A DNA stretch of 53,287 bases from an uncultured Gammaproteobacteria bacterium. GTDB lineage: Bacteria; Pseudomonadota; Gammaproteobacteria; Pseudomonadales; Halieaceae. The translations under genes and the position numbers were made by a program. Below the pieces are notes generated by a model. That model was not told the DNA's origin, did no database searches, and worked only from the letters and a program-made list of their open reading frames with translations. Below, piece by piece: positions 1 to 7,980 of the stretch. The number at the start of each line of letters is the position of its first letter. Positions within the stretch are counted from its first letter, which is position 1. The DNA lies in contig CABYJX010000009.1 of NCBI GenBank assembly GCA_902519405.1, positions 1 through 53,287 of the forward strand. Direction: 5' to 3'.

Positions 1-1
1 T

Positions 2-574
<573 letters not shown>

Positions 575-580
575 GAAATT

Positions 581-1207
581 ATGAAGAATAATATTGTGCT
601 GGCTTTAACCAAAGGTCGAATACTAAAAGAGTCATTACCGCTGCTGGCCAACGCGGGAGTAGAACCTGCAGAACCTATTGATACGACTCGGAAATTACTC
701 TTAGAGACCAACCATGAGGATATAAAACTTGCGATATTGAGGGGCGTAGATGTCCCTACATATGTAAAGTATGGAGTTGCCGACCTCGGAATTGTAGGTA
801 AGGATATTTTGCTAGAGTACGGATCGGATGGGTTTTACGAAGCGGTAGATCTAGGCATAGCATGCTGCAGATTAGTGACAGCTGGAATTCCAAATATGGT
901 ACCGGACGTAGGAACATTAAGAGTCGCAACTAAATTTGTGAATATCACGCGAGATTACTTCGGTAGGAAAGGTAGACAAATAGATATTGTTAAACTCTAT
1001 GGGGCTCTCGAATTAGCACCCTTAATGGATCTTTCTGATGTGATAGTTGATCTTGTAGATACAGGCAACACACTTCGTGCAAATGGACTTATACCTTTTG
1101 AGGAAATTCTAGAAATCAGTTCTCGTCTCATAGTCAACAAAACCTCTATTCGTCAAAAAACTCCGTTTCTGTTGCCATTTATTGATTCACTGGAAAAATC
1201 AGTCTGA
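581..1207 (+). CDS. hisG: ATP phosphoribosyltransferase, short form (HisG-S)
   Basis: Catalyses the first step of histidine synthesis, joining ATP and PRPP to give phosphoribosyl-ATP. At 208 residues this is the short form. It has the two catalytic lobes (LALTKGRILKES at the N terminus, DLGIVGKDIL near residue 70, and the PRPP-binding segment VDLVDTGNTL near residue 160) but lacks the ~80-residue C-terminal regulatory domain of the enteric long form. In the family, short HisG works as a hetero-octamer with the HisRS-like subunit HisZ, which is not in this window. The ATG at 581 is preceded by AGGAA. Its TGA shares one base with the hisD ATG, implying translational coupling. Confidence 0.95.
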   Translation: MKNNIVLALTKGRILKESLPLLANAGVEPAEPIDTTRKLLLETNHEDIKLAILRGVDVPTYVKYGVADLGIVGKDILLEYGSDGFYEAVDLGIACCRLVTAGIPNMVPDVGTLRVATKFVNITRDYFGRKGRQIDIVKLYGALELAPLMDLSDVIVDLVDTGNTLRANGLIPFEEILEISSRLIVNKTSIRQKTPFLLPFIDSLEKSV

Positions 1208-2520
1208 TGAGTAGTCTCGTTACACAGTTGGACTCTAGAGATAGTCACTTCGCTTCGACGCTAGCTCATCTACTAAATCAAAATATTGTGAATAAACCAG
1301 AGGTGGTAAATCTAGTATCAAAAATTATTTGTGAAGTTCGATCCAGAGGTGATGAGGCTATCATTGAATACACAAGTAACTTCGATAAACAAATGGTATC
1401 TCGTGTCAGCGATCTAGAGCTAACTACAGCAAATTTCGAAGAGGCATGGTTTAGAATTTCGAAACAGGAGCGCGTGGCGCTGGAGATGGCTACGAGGAGA
1501 ATCTTTGATTTTCACGAGCGACAAGTATCGAAAAGTTGGGAATATCAAGATGAATTGGGGAATTTGTTAGGACAAAGAATTACACCCTTGGACATCGTTG
1601 GTATATACGTACCCGGGGGGAAAGCAAGCTATCCCTCGTCGGTATTGATGAACGCAATCCCAGCTAAGGTCGCCCAGGTAGGAGAAATAGTAATGCTGGT
1701 GCCTGCACCCGAGGGTGAATTAAACGATATGGTATTGGCCGCTGCGCATCTTGCGGGTATAGATCGCGCTTTTACATTGGGTGGTGCGCAGGCGATTGCT
1801 GGGCTAGCTTACGGAACTGAGACGCTTCCGGTAGTGGATAAGATCGTTGGCCCAGGAAATCAATATGTAGCTGAAGCTAAGCGACAAGTATTCGGGAAGG
1901 TCGGTATTGATATGATAGCGGGGCCCTCTGAGATTTTGATAATATGCGACGGATCTACTCCTACGGACTGGATAGTATTGGATCTTTTTTCTCAAGCTGA
2001 ACATGATGAGGATGCACGAGTTTTTCTTTTATGTGACGACGCTAAATTTATCGATTCTGTTTTGGAGAGAATTGAGGCAATTCTCCCCGATATGGATCGT
2101 AAAGATATTATTTCGGAATCATTGAGCAGAAATGGAACTTTTATCCTTACTAAGGATATATCTGAAGCAATCTCTATAAGCAATATTATTGCTCCCGAGC
2201 ACTTAGAGCTTTCAGTTGAAAATCCTCGATCTCATCTCGCCGAGATAACTGCCGCAGGAGCAATTTTTTTAGGTAAGCACGCCTCTGAATCTGTGGGGGA
2301 CTATTGCGCTGGGCCCAGTCATGTATTACCCACGGGAGGTACTGCGAGGTTTGCGTCGCCTTTAGGTGTTTATGATTTTCAAAAACGCAGCTCCGTTATT
2401 ATGTGCGACGAAATTGGAGGTAGATCGCTATGCGAAACAGCATTCGTTTTAGCTAATTCAGAATCTTTGAGTGCTCATGCTGCTAGTGTAAAAATACGGC
2501 TTAAGCAAACCTCTAAATGA
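1207..2520 (+). CDS. hisD: histidinol dehydrogenase
   Basis: HisD oxidises L-histidinol to L-histidine in two NAD-dependent steps; it is a cytosolic zinc enzyme. The 437-residue length is typical. Clear signatures are the PGGKASYPSSVLMN stretch, AGPSEILII, the SQAEHDEDA segment that holds the Gln/His zinc ligands, and GPSHVLPTGGTARF near the C terminus. It follows hisG with a one-base overlap (TGATG). In Pseudomonas-type genomes hisC normally follows; here the next gene is degS on the opposite strand after 14 bases, so hisC must be elsewhere. hisD and degS converge with no obvious terminator hairpin between them. Confidence 0.97.
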   Translation: MSSLVTQLDSRDSHFASTLAHLLNQNIVNKPEVVNLVSKIICEVRSRGDEAIIEYTSNFDKQMVSRVSDLELTTANFEEAWFRISKQERVALEMATRRIFDFHERQVSKSWEYQDELGNLLGQRITPLDIVGIYVPGGKASYPSSVLMNAIPAKVAQVGEIVMLVPAPEGELNDMVLAAAHLAGIDRAFTLGGAQAIAGLAYGTETLPVVDKIVGPGNQYVAEAKRQVFGKVGIDMIAGPSEILIICDGSTPTDWIVLDLFSQAEHDEDARVFLLCDDAKFIDSVLERIEAILPDMDRKDIISESLSRNGTFILTKDISEAISISNIIAPEHLELSVENPRSHLAEITAAGAIFLGKHASESVGDYCAGPSHVLPTGGTARFASPLGVYDFQKRSSVIMCDEIGGRSLCETAFVLANSESLSAHAASVKIRLKQTSK

Positions 2521-2534
2521 GGCTGATTTGATTT

Positions 2535-3629
2535 TCACTCCATTTCTCCCACGACGGCAATAAGACGAAGTAACTTTGAGTTTCTTAACAAAGATATTTC
2601 AATCTCTTCACCTGGCTTTAGCATTGATATTTTAAGCATTGTGGAGCGGCCGTCGTTTACGGGTTTATCGTCGATCGCGATGATAAGATCACCGGCTTTA
2701 AGTCCTGCTGAATCTGCTGGTCCTCCTGGCAAAACTTGCTGAACCAAAAGAAAATCTGGCGGTAAATGCAGACTTGAAGTCGTGTTTGCCGGCTCGACGG
2801 TAACGCCGAGCCACCCACGCCGCACCTCTCCGTACATCACTATTTCTTTTAGTACAAACATTGCGATATTTATTGGCGTGACTAGGCCAAAACCACTTGC
2901 AGAACTTCGATTTGACTTAATCCCAGATGGCGAGTAGGTCAGTGCATTGATACCAATTAAAAAGCCTTTCGTATTTACCAGCGCCCCGCCTGAACTTCCC
3001 TGGTGAATAATTGCATCAGTTTGAATAAAATCTTCGTAAGCATTTGGTTTAAAGAAATACCTCCCTATCCCTGATACTATCCCGAGTGTGGCAGATTGAC
3101 CTATCCCAAGGGGATTGCCGATAGCCAATACAATTTCTCCTACATTCACATCATTTGAGTCAGCTACTTTTGCAGCTTGCAACTCTGGTAGTTCTATTTT
3201 TAAGACTGCCAAATCAGATCTTGGATCCGATCCAACGATCACAGCATTAGTTTCACGTCCGTCGTGCAAGAGAACACGAATGGCGTTAGCCTCGCTAATA
3301 ACATGATGATTGGTTAGTATGTGCCCGTTTGATGACATAATAACTCCCGAGCCTAGCGATTGTTCTACGCGTCTTCTGACATTAGACTGAGGAATTGAAT
3401 TATTTTTAAGAAGTTGCTCAATAAACGGGTTAATTTTACGAGTAATTAACTTTTCCGAATAAATATTGACTACTGAGGGAGCTGCTATCGCTACAGCCAC
3501 ATGGTATCCACTTTTAGACTGGGCTAGTAGTTCTTGTTTGTTATTTGTTAGATTAAAATTTAAAATTACTATTCCCGCTAGTATTCCAGATACGATTGGC
3601 CATACAAGCTTTCCTAATGGTGCAGTCAT
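2535..3629 (-). CDS. degS: DegS/AlgW-type periplasmic serine protease (trypsin domain plus one PDZ)
   Basis: Inner-membrane-anchored site-1 protease of the envelope stress response. In the family it cleaves the anti-sigma factor RseA/MucA when its PDZ domain binds unfolded outer-membrane protein tails. The 364-residue protein has an N-terminal signal anchor (about residues 8-26), a trypsin-like domain with His109 (TNHHV), Asp139 (RSDLAVLKI) and Ser213 (QGSSGGAL), and a single PDZ domain from about 270 to 355 (GWLGVTVEP, ADSAGLKAGDLI). One PDZ plus an anchor separates it from DegP/DegQ, which have two PDZ domains. The position next to zapG/zapE and rplM matches the conserved synteny. No rseA homologue is present in this window. 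Confidence 0.92.
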   Translation of the reverse strand: MTAPLGKLVWPIVSGILAGIVILNFNLTNNKQELLAQSKSGYHVAVAIAAPSVVNIYSEKLITRKINPFIEQLLKNNSIPQSNVRRRVEQSLGSGVIMSSNGHILTNHHVISEANAIRVLLHDGRETNAVIVGSDPRSDLAVLKIELPELQAAKVADSNDVNVGEIVLAIGNPLGIGQSATLGIVSGIGRYFFKPNAYEDFIQTDAIIHQGSSGGALVNTKGFLIGINALTYSPSGIKSNRSSASGFGLVTPINIAMFVLKEIVMYGEVRRGWLGVTVEPANTTSSLHLPPDFLLVQQVLPGGPADSAGLKAGDLIIAIDDKPVNDGRSTMLKISMLKPGEEIEISLLRNSKLLRLIAVVGEME

Positions 3630-3721
3630 TTTTTAACCAACATTTTATAGTAGCCTTATTGTATATTATGTAAGAGGGATAAGAAGTAAGTATTATATCT
3701 GCGAGTGCCGGAGCTATAGAG

Positions 3722-4480
3722 ATGATTCTACTAAAAGAATTAACAGAATATCTTGATTTCTCAATGGAAACCCAAAAATTTTCGGACTATTGCCCCAACG
3801 GTTTACAAGTCGAAGGCAGCGAAGAAATCAGCAAGATAGCCACGGGTGTGACGGCTAGTCAGGCTCTACTGGAAGCTGCTTCTGACTGGGGAGCCAGTGC
3901 AATATTAGTTCACCATGGCTATTTTTGGCGGGGAGAATCGTCTAGGCTACTTGGTTACAAACGAAAGAGATTAAATACCCTCCTGAAAAATGAGATCAGT
4001 TTATTTGCCTATCATCTTCCACTTGATGCTCACCCGGAATTTGGCAACAATGTTTGCTTTGGTAGAATGCTCGGTATAGAAGAACATCAGCCTTTATTTA
4101 AATGTAGCTCGGATGGTTTAGGAAGCGTAGGAGAGTTAGCTTCGGAGACATCAGTCGGCAACTTGGTTAGCCACATAAGAGAATTCACCGATAGAGAGCC
4201 ACTATTAATAGGAGAACCAAATTCAATTGTACGCAGAATAGCTTGGTGCACTGGGGCAGCTCAGTCGAATATTGATGCAGCTATTTCCGTCGGGGCAGAT
4301 GTATATGTTAGTGGCGAGATTTCCGAACAAACATATCATATAGCGAAGGAAGAAAAAATCACTTATATTGCTGCAGGGCATCACGCTACTGAGCGTTATG
4401 GAGTAAAAGCTTTAGGGGAGCATTTAGAGGATCGGTTTAGTATCGAGCATAAGTTTATAGATATTGTTAATCCTGTTTAG
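3722..4480 (+). CDS. Nif3-like dinuclear metal centre protein (YbgI family)
   Basis: Member of the Nif3/YbgI family (often labelled GTP cyclohydrolase I type 2-like), toroidal proteins with a di-metal site whose physiological role is unsettled. The 252-residue length and the metal-ligand motifs fit: LVHHGYFW near residue 60, HLPLDAHP near residue 98, and AAGHHATERYG near the C terminus. It is divergent from degS (92-base gap), and its stop is three bases from the stop of the opposing zapG. The sequence of the 3630-3721 gap shows AT-rich -10-like elements (TATTAT at 3664-3669) without a convincing -35. I do not assign a substrate. Confidence 0.9.
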   Translation: MILLKELTEYLDFSMETQKFSDYCPNGLQVEGSEEISKIATGVTASQALLEAASDWGASAILVHHGYFWRGESSRLLGYKRKRLNTLLKNEISLFAYHLPLDAHPEFGNNVCFGRMLGIEEHQPLFKCSSDGLGSVGELASETSVGNLVSHIREFTDREPLLIGEPNSIVRRIAWCTGAAQSNIDAAISVGADVYVSGEISEQTYHIAKEEKITYIAAGHHATERYGVKALGEHLEDRFSIEHKFIDIVNPV

Positions 4481-4483
4481 GAA

Positions 4484-4948
4484 TCATTGATTTTTGAGAT
4501 CAATATCAATACCCTCATCCTTGTCCTCTTTCTCTATGCCAAATGATTCATTTAAGACTCCTCTCTGCTTTGGAGAAGTCTTAGGAGCATAGTCCAACGG
4601 TGGTTGAATATCTTCTTGGATGGAAGTTTCTTTTTTTATTTCTTCTATTTTCAAAAATATTTCTCTGGATTCTCCGCGGCAAAGTTCTTCTGCTCCATTA
4701 GCGAGATGAGTATGTACCTCGCGATAACTGTCTGTAAGTTTGTTTACAAGACGAGCTGTTTGACTAAAATGCGCTAGGACTTTTTCCTCGTAGTGGCCGA
4801 GATGTTCTCTCTCTTTCGCTAGACTTTCCTCTAGGTCTCTAAGCCTTCTAGAGTCTCTTCTAAAACTACCACTGAACGTGATTCCTATTCCAATTCCTGC
4901 GAAAACAGACAATACGATTATTGCGACGAGTAGGTTGTTAATTTCCAT
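4484..4948 (-). CDS. zapG: ZapG/YhcB family (DUF1043) membrane-anchored coiled-coil protein
   Basis: Small inner-membrane protein of the YhcB/ZapG family, linked in E. coli to cell-envelope growth and division. The 154-residue product has one N-terminal transmembrane helix (about residues 5-26), then a charged helical region rich in Arg, Glu and Lys (about 30-80), with the family-like stretch HFSQTARLVNKLTDSY, and a low-complexity acidic tail. It is slightly longer than the ~130 residues usual in enterics, with the extra length in the tail. It sits divergent to zapE, as in the conserved zapG-zapE-rplM neighbourhood, which supports the assignment. The 136-base divergent gap carries an inverted repeat near zapE. 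Confidence 0.85.
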   Translation of the reverse strand: MEINNLLVAIIVLSVFAGIGIGITFSGSFRRDSRRLRDLEESLAKEREHLGHYEEKVLAHFSQTARLVNKLTDSYREVHTHLANGAEELCRGESREIFLKIEEIKKETSIQEDIQPPLDYAPKTSPKQRGVLNESFGIEKEDKDEGIDIDLKNQ

Positions 4949-5043
4949 ATTGGCTATATTCTGTCGGAATAGAGAAAATAATCTAGGTCAGCACAAGTAT
5001 AGCCGCTCATTTCATTTAACAGTAGATAAATTTGCGAATATTG

Positions 5044-5065
5044 ATTTAGATATTTATCTCTAAAT
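5044..5065. repeat. inverted repeat upstream of zapE
   Basis: Seven-base arms ATTTAGA and TCTAAAT separated by eight bases, itself containing the smaller palindrome GATATTTATC. It lies 20 bases before the zapE ATG in the divergent zapG/zapE gap. It could be an operator or a leader hairpin; AT-richness makes chance occurrence plausible. Confidence 0.3.
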
Positions 5066-5084
5066 AGAGAATTGAATGAGATAA

Positions 5085-6206
5085 ATGCACAAGAGTCATG
5101 AAAAGAAAAAAATGGATCCCCTAAAGTCGTATCACATAGATATTGATAACGGAGTACTAGCTCCAGATCAGGCTCAAAAAGAATGCGTTATTCAGCTTAA
5201 CCATCTATTTTACCGTCTGTTAGAAAGAGAATTTTATAGACGATCCGTGAGAGGAAGATTGTCTGAGTGGATTTCCCCTAAAAGCTCTCCAGTGATAGGT
5301 TTGTATTTGTGGGGTGGTGTTGGTCGAGGAAAAACCTATTTCGTTGATCAGTTTTTTAGTTGTCTTCCCTTTGATGCCAAGCTCCGTTTGCATTTCCATC
5401 GATTTATGAATCGAGTTCACGAAGGATTGAAGAAAAATCAGGGAAAAACAAATCCATTGCAAAAAGTGGCTGACGACTTTGCAAAAGAATCGAGAATAAT
5501 AGTTTTCGACGAATTTATGGTCAGCGATGTAGCGGACGCAATGATCTTAGGCGAATTGATTGATTGCTTAGTAAAGAGAGAGGTTACGTTGGTGGCGACA
5601 TCTAATATAGCTCCGGAAGATTTATATAAGAATGGCTTGCAGAGACAGCGGTTTTTACCTGTTATCGACTACTTATATCAATTTACCGAAGTAGTCCATT
5701 TGAGAGGAAATATAGACTATCGATATCGTGCACTAAAAAAAAATCAGCTATATCACTTCCCGCTTAATGCAATAGCAAATGAGGGGGCAAAAGAATGTTT
5801 CGATTATTTTGCAAGTGGTGAAGTTAAAAGTGATGAGTATATTCTAGTTAATGATCGACTAATTCCTTATTTAAAACTGTCTGATCAAGTAGTTTGGTTT
5901 GATTTTAAAGTGATCTGCGGTGAGGGACGGTCCCAAAATGACTATCTAGTTTTAACAAAGAGTTTCGATGTAGTGATCATCACAAATATTAGGGTATGCT
6001 GTGACGAGCAGAATGATGTTATGAGGCGGCTGATTAATCTAGTTGATATTTTCTATGATAATGGCATTAAACTAGTAATAACCGCTGAAGCTGAACCTGG
6101 GGCGTTGTATACGGGGAACGTGCTAGCATTTGAATATAACAGAACCTCCTCACGGCTAAGTGAGATGCAGACAGATGATTATGTGCTGCGAAAATCAGAT
6201 TTGTAG
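5085..6206 (+). CDS. zapE: cell division ATPase ZapE (AFG1 family)
   Basis: AFG1-type AAA-like P-loop ATPase; in E. coli ZapE associates with the Z ring late in constriction. The 373-residue protein has a Walker A motif GGVGRGKT at residues 77-84, a Walker B with catalytic acidic pair at Asp142-Glu143 (IIVFDEFMVSD), and the sensor-like VATSNIAPEDLY plus LQRQRFLP segments that mark the AFG1 family. The start is uncertain: the ATG at 5085 or the one at 5112 (nine residues later) are both possible, and neither has a strong Shine-Dalgarno. It lies directly upstream of rplM-rpsI with a 131-base gap. Confidence 0.94.
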   Translation: MHKSHEKKKMDPLKSYHIDIDNGVLAPDQAQKECVIQLNHLFYRLLEREFYRRSVRGRLSEWISPKSSPVIGLYLWGGVGRGKTYFVDQFFSCLPFDAKLRLHFHRFMNRVHEGLKKNQGKTNPLQKVADDFAKESRIIVFDEFMVSDVADAMILGELIDCLVKREVTLVATSNIAPEDLYKNGLQRQRFLPVIDYLYQFTEVVHLRGNIDYRYRALKKNQLYHFPLNAIANEGAKECFDYFASGEVKSDEYILVNDRLIPYLKLSDQVVWFDFKVICGEGRSQNDYLVLTKSFDVVIITNIRVCCDEQNDVMRRLINLVDIFYDNGIKLVITAEAEPGALYTGNVLAFEYNRTSSRLSEMQTDDYVLRKSDL

Positions 6207-6246
6207 GGTCTAGCCAATAATCTAAGTAATCTGCACAAATCTAGGC

Positions 6247-6276
6247 GGCTACGCTGTATTTCAGCTTGAAATAGCC
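6247..6276 (+). promoter_or_regulatory. candidate leader hairpin upstream of rplM
   Basis: Inside the 131-base gap before rplM there is a perfect stem TATTTCA/TGAAATA (6257-6273, three-base loop), flanked by GGCT at 6247-6250 and AGCC at 6273-6276 that could extend it after a bulge. L13-S9 operons are known to be autoregulated through the rplM leader in E. coli, so a structured leader here is plausible. The stem could equally be the end of the zapE transcript, though no U-tract follows directly. This is a pattern observation with an inferred role. Confidence 0.3.
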
Positions 6277-6337
6277 TCTTTGTTTCAGTAGTATTCGCGC
6301 TCTTTAGGTCTTCTTCGTTTTATAAAATGGGCTCTCA

Positions 6338-6775
6338 ATGAAAACTTTTAGCGCTAAACCGTCGGATGTCGTGCACGAATGGTATGTGGTAGATGCTTCA
6401 GGGAAGACACTGGGGCACTTAGCCAGTAAGATAGCACATAGGCTTCGCGGCAAGCATAAGGCAGAGTATACGCCACATGTAGACACCGGTGACTATATAG
6501 TGGTCTTAAATGCTAAAGAAGTTTGTGTAACTGGTGAAAAACGATGGCAGAAGCTTTATCGAAGACATACAGGTTATCCTGGGGGATTGAAATCTATATC
6601 ATTCGAAAAGATGTTAGAGTTGTCTCCGGAGAAAATCATTCAGCGCGCCGTAAAGGGAATGTTACCGCGTAACCCTTTGGGACGTTCTATGTTCAGAAAG
6701 TTAAAAGTTTATCCAGGTGCGGAGCATCCCCATGCAGCGCAAAAACCTGTCGAACTAACATTTGATAAAAGGTAG
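6338..6775 (+). CDS. rplM: 50S ribosomal protein L13
   Basis: Large-subunit ribosomal protein L13, an early assembly protein binding 23S rRNA. The 145-residue length is close to the usual 142, and the family hallmarks are clear: [19 protein letters not shown] at the N terminus, the [13 protein letters not shown] segment, the RHTGYPGG loop, and the [13 protein letters not shown] motif near residue 105. rpsI follows after eight bases, the universally conserved rplM-rpsI pair. The ATG at 6338 begins the standard MKTFSAKP N terminus. Confidence 0.98.
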   Translation: MKTFSAKPSDVVHEWYVVDASGKTLGHLASKIAHRLRGKHKAEYTPHVDTGDYIVVLNAKEVCVTGEKRWQKLYRRHTGYPGGLKSISFEKMLELSPEKIIQRAVKGMLPRNPLGRSMFRKLKVYPGAEHPHAAQKPVELTFDKR

Positions 6776-6783
6776 GGGGATTA

Positions 6784-7173
6784 GTGATAAATCAGTATTA
6801 CGGGACTGGTAGGCGTAAGACTTCCACTGCAAAAGTGTTTATGAGGGAAGGTAAGGGAGATATTTGGGTTAATAGGCGACCCCTAGATGAATATTTTGGC
6901 CGTGAGGTAGCTAGGATGATTGTTAGGCAACCACTGGAATTATCTGATTCTACCGACAAATTTGATATTAAGGTAACAGTGAATGGTGGAGGAAGTTTTG
7001 GTCAAGCTGGAGCGATACGGCATGGTATCACTAGAGCTTTATTAGAGTATGATGAATCTTTGAGAACCACCCTGCGATCTGCTGGTTTTGTTACTCGAGA
7101 CGCCAGGGAGGTAGAGCGTAAGAAGGTAGGACTCAGGAAAGCCAGAAAGCGTCCGCAGTTTTCCAAACGATAA
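6784..7173 (+). CDS. rpsI: 30S ribosomal protein S9
   Basis: Small-subunit ribosomal protein S9, whose C-terminal tail reaches the P-site tRNA. The 129 residues start with a GTG at 6784 preceded by an AGGTAGGGGG Shine-Dalgarno region. Recognisable features are [15 protein letters not shown] at the N terminus, [15 protein letters not shown] in the middle, and the basic tail ending [11 protein letters not shown], the invariant S9 end. It is co-transcribed with rplM. A gap of about 195 bases follows before petA. Confidence 0.98.
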   Translation: MINQYYGTGRRKTSTAKVFMREGKGDIWVNRRPLDEYFGREVARMIVRQPLELSDSTDKFDIKVTVNGGGSFGQAGAIRHGITRALLEYDESLRTTLRSAGFVTRDAREVERKKVGLRKARKRPQFSKR

Positions 7174-7235
7174 TTGTAATTTTCGAGAAAAACTAGCTGC
7201 ATCGGGCGCAATGTTAAAAAATACAAGTATTTGGT

Positions 7236-7260
7236 AATGCGATTTAGTGTTTCAATGCGA
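7236..7260 (+). repeat. pair of AATGCGA direct repeats between rpsI and petA
   Basis: The seven-mer AATGCGA occurs at 7236-7242 and 7254-7260, 18 bases apart, and both are followed by a T-rich run. They sit about 110-130 bases before the likely petA start. A regulator site is possible, but two short copies can arise by chance. Confidence 0.2.
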
Positions 7261-7328
7261 CTTTTTGTGATCCTTCTTTTATGAAATAGTCGTACTAGAT
7301 ACAGCAGTGGTAATCGCGTACTGCTACT

Positions 7329-7334
7329 TATAAT
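7329..7334 (+). promoter_or_regulatory. candidate -10 element of the petA-petBC promoter
   Basis: A perfect TATAAT lies 35 bases before the GTG start of petA, in the long rpsI-petA gap. No good -35 hexamer is seen at 16-18 bases upstream, so the promoter would be extended, activated or spurious. A short imperfect inverted repeat (AGCAGT at 7303-7308, ACTGCT at 7320-7325) lies immediately upstream and could be an operator. Confidence 0.35.
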
Positions 7335-7368
7335 TTCTTATACATGAACATTGTTGAGGGTGTTTAGC

Positions 7369-7980
7369 GTGAATGACGAATCTTCGCTTGATAATAAAAC
7401 TGGAGAGGGTCGTCGGCAGTTTCTAGTAGCCGCTACCAGCGTCGTAGGTGCAGCAGGAGCGGCCGGGGTTGCTGTGCCATTTCTGAGTTCTTGGAGCCCA
7501 TCTGAAAAGGCGAAAGCAGCGGGGGCTCCAGTCAAGGCAGACATCAGCAAGCTCGAGCAAGGTCAAATGGTGGTCGTGGAGTGGCGGGGCAAACCGGTGT
7601 ACGTATTGCATCGAACCTCGCAGCAGCTAGCCAGTCTTGCCACATTATCCGACCAGTTAAAAGATCCAGCGTCAGCTAGCTCCAAGCAACCAAGCTATAT
7701 AAAGGGTGATTCTAGGGCCTTGCGGCCAGAGATCTTGGTCGTAGAGGGTCTCTGTACTCATCTTGGATGTGCCCCCAAATTTCGACCAGAGGTCGGAGCG
7801 GCAGATCTGGGTGGAGATGATTGGAGAGGTGGATTTTTCTGTCCTTGTCATGGATCAAAATTTGATCTCTCTGGCAGGGTATATTCTGGAGTCCCAGCAT
7901 CCGAAAATCTTGTTATACCTCCCTATAGGTTCGAGTCACAATTTGTTCTCGAGATTGGTATTGATTCGGAGAAAGTGTAA
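7369..7980 (+). CDS. petA: ubiquinol-cytochrome c reductase, Rieske iron-sulfur subunit
   Basis: The Rieske [2Fe-2S] subunit of the cytochrome bc1 complex, which takes electrons from ubiquinol to cytochrome c1 on the periplasmic side. I chose the GTG at 7369 because GAGGG lies eight bases upstream; the frame is open to a TTG at 7351, which would sit before this ribosome-binding site. The ~203-residue protein has a twin-arginine motif (GRRQFLVAAT) and an Ala/Gly-rich membrane anchor that stays uncleaved in the family. Cluster motifs are CTHLGC (residues 129-134) and CPCHGS (158-163), with both Cys-His pairs. The stop overlaps the petBC start by one base. Confidence 0.96.
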   Translation: MNDESSLDNKTGEGRRQFLVAATSVVGAAGAAGVAVPFLSSWSPSEKAKAAGAPVKADISKLEQGQMVVVEWRGKPVYVLHRTSQQLASLATLSDQLKDPASASSKQPSYIKGDSRALRPEILVVEGLCTHLGCAPKFRPEVGAADLGGDDWRGGFFCPCHGSKFDLSGRVYSGVPASENLVIPPYRFESQFVLEIGIDSEKV

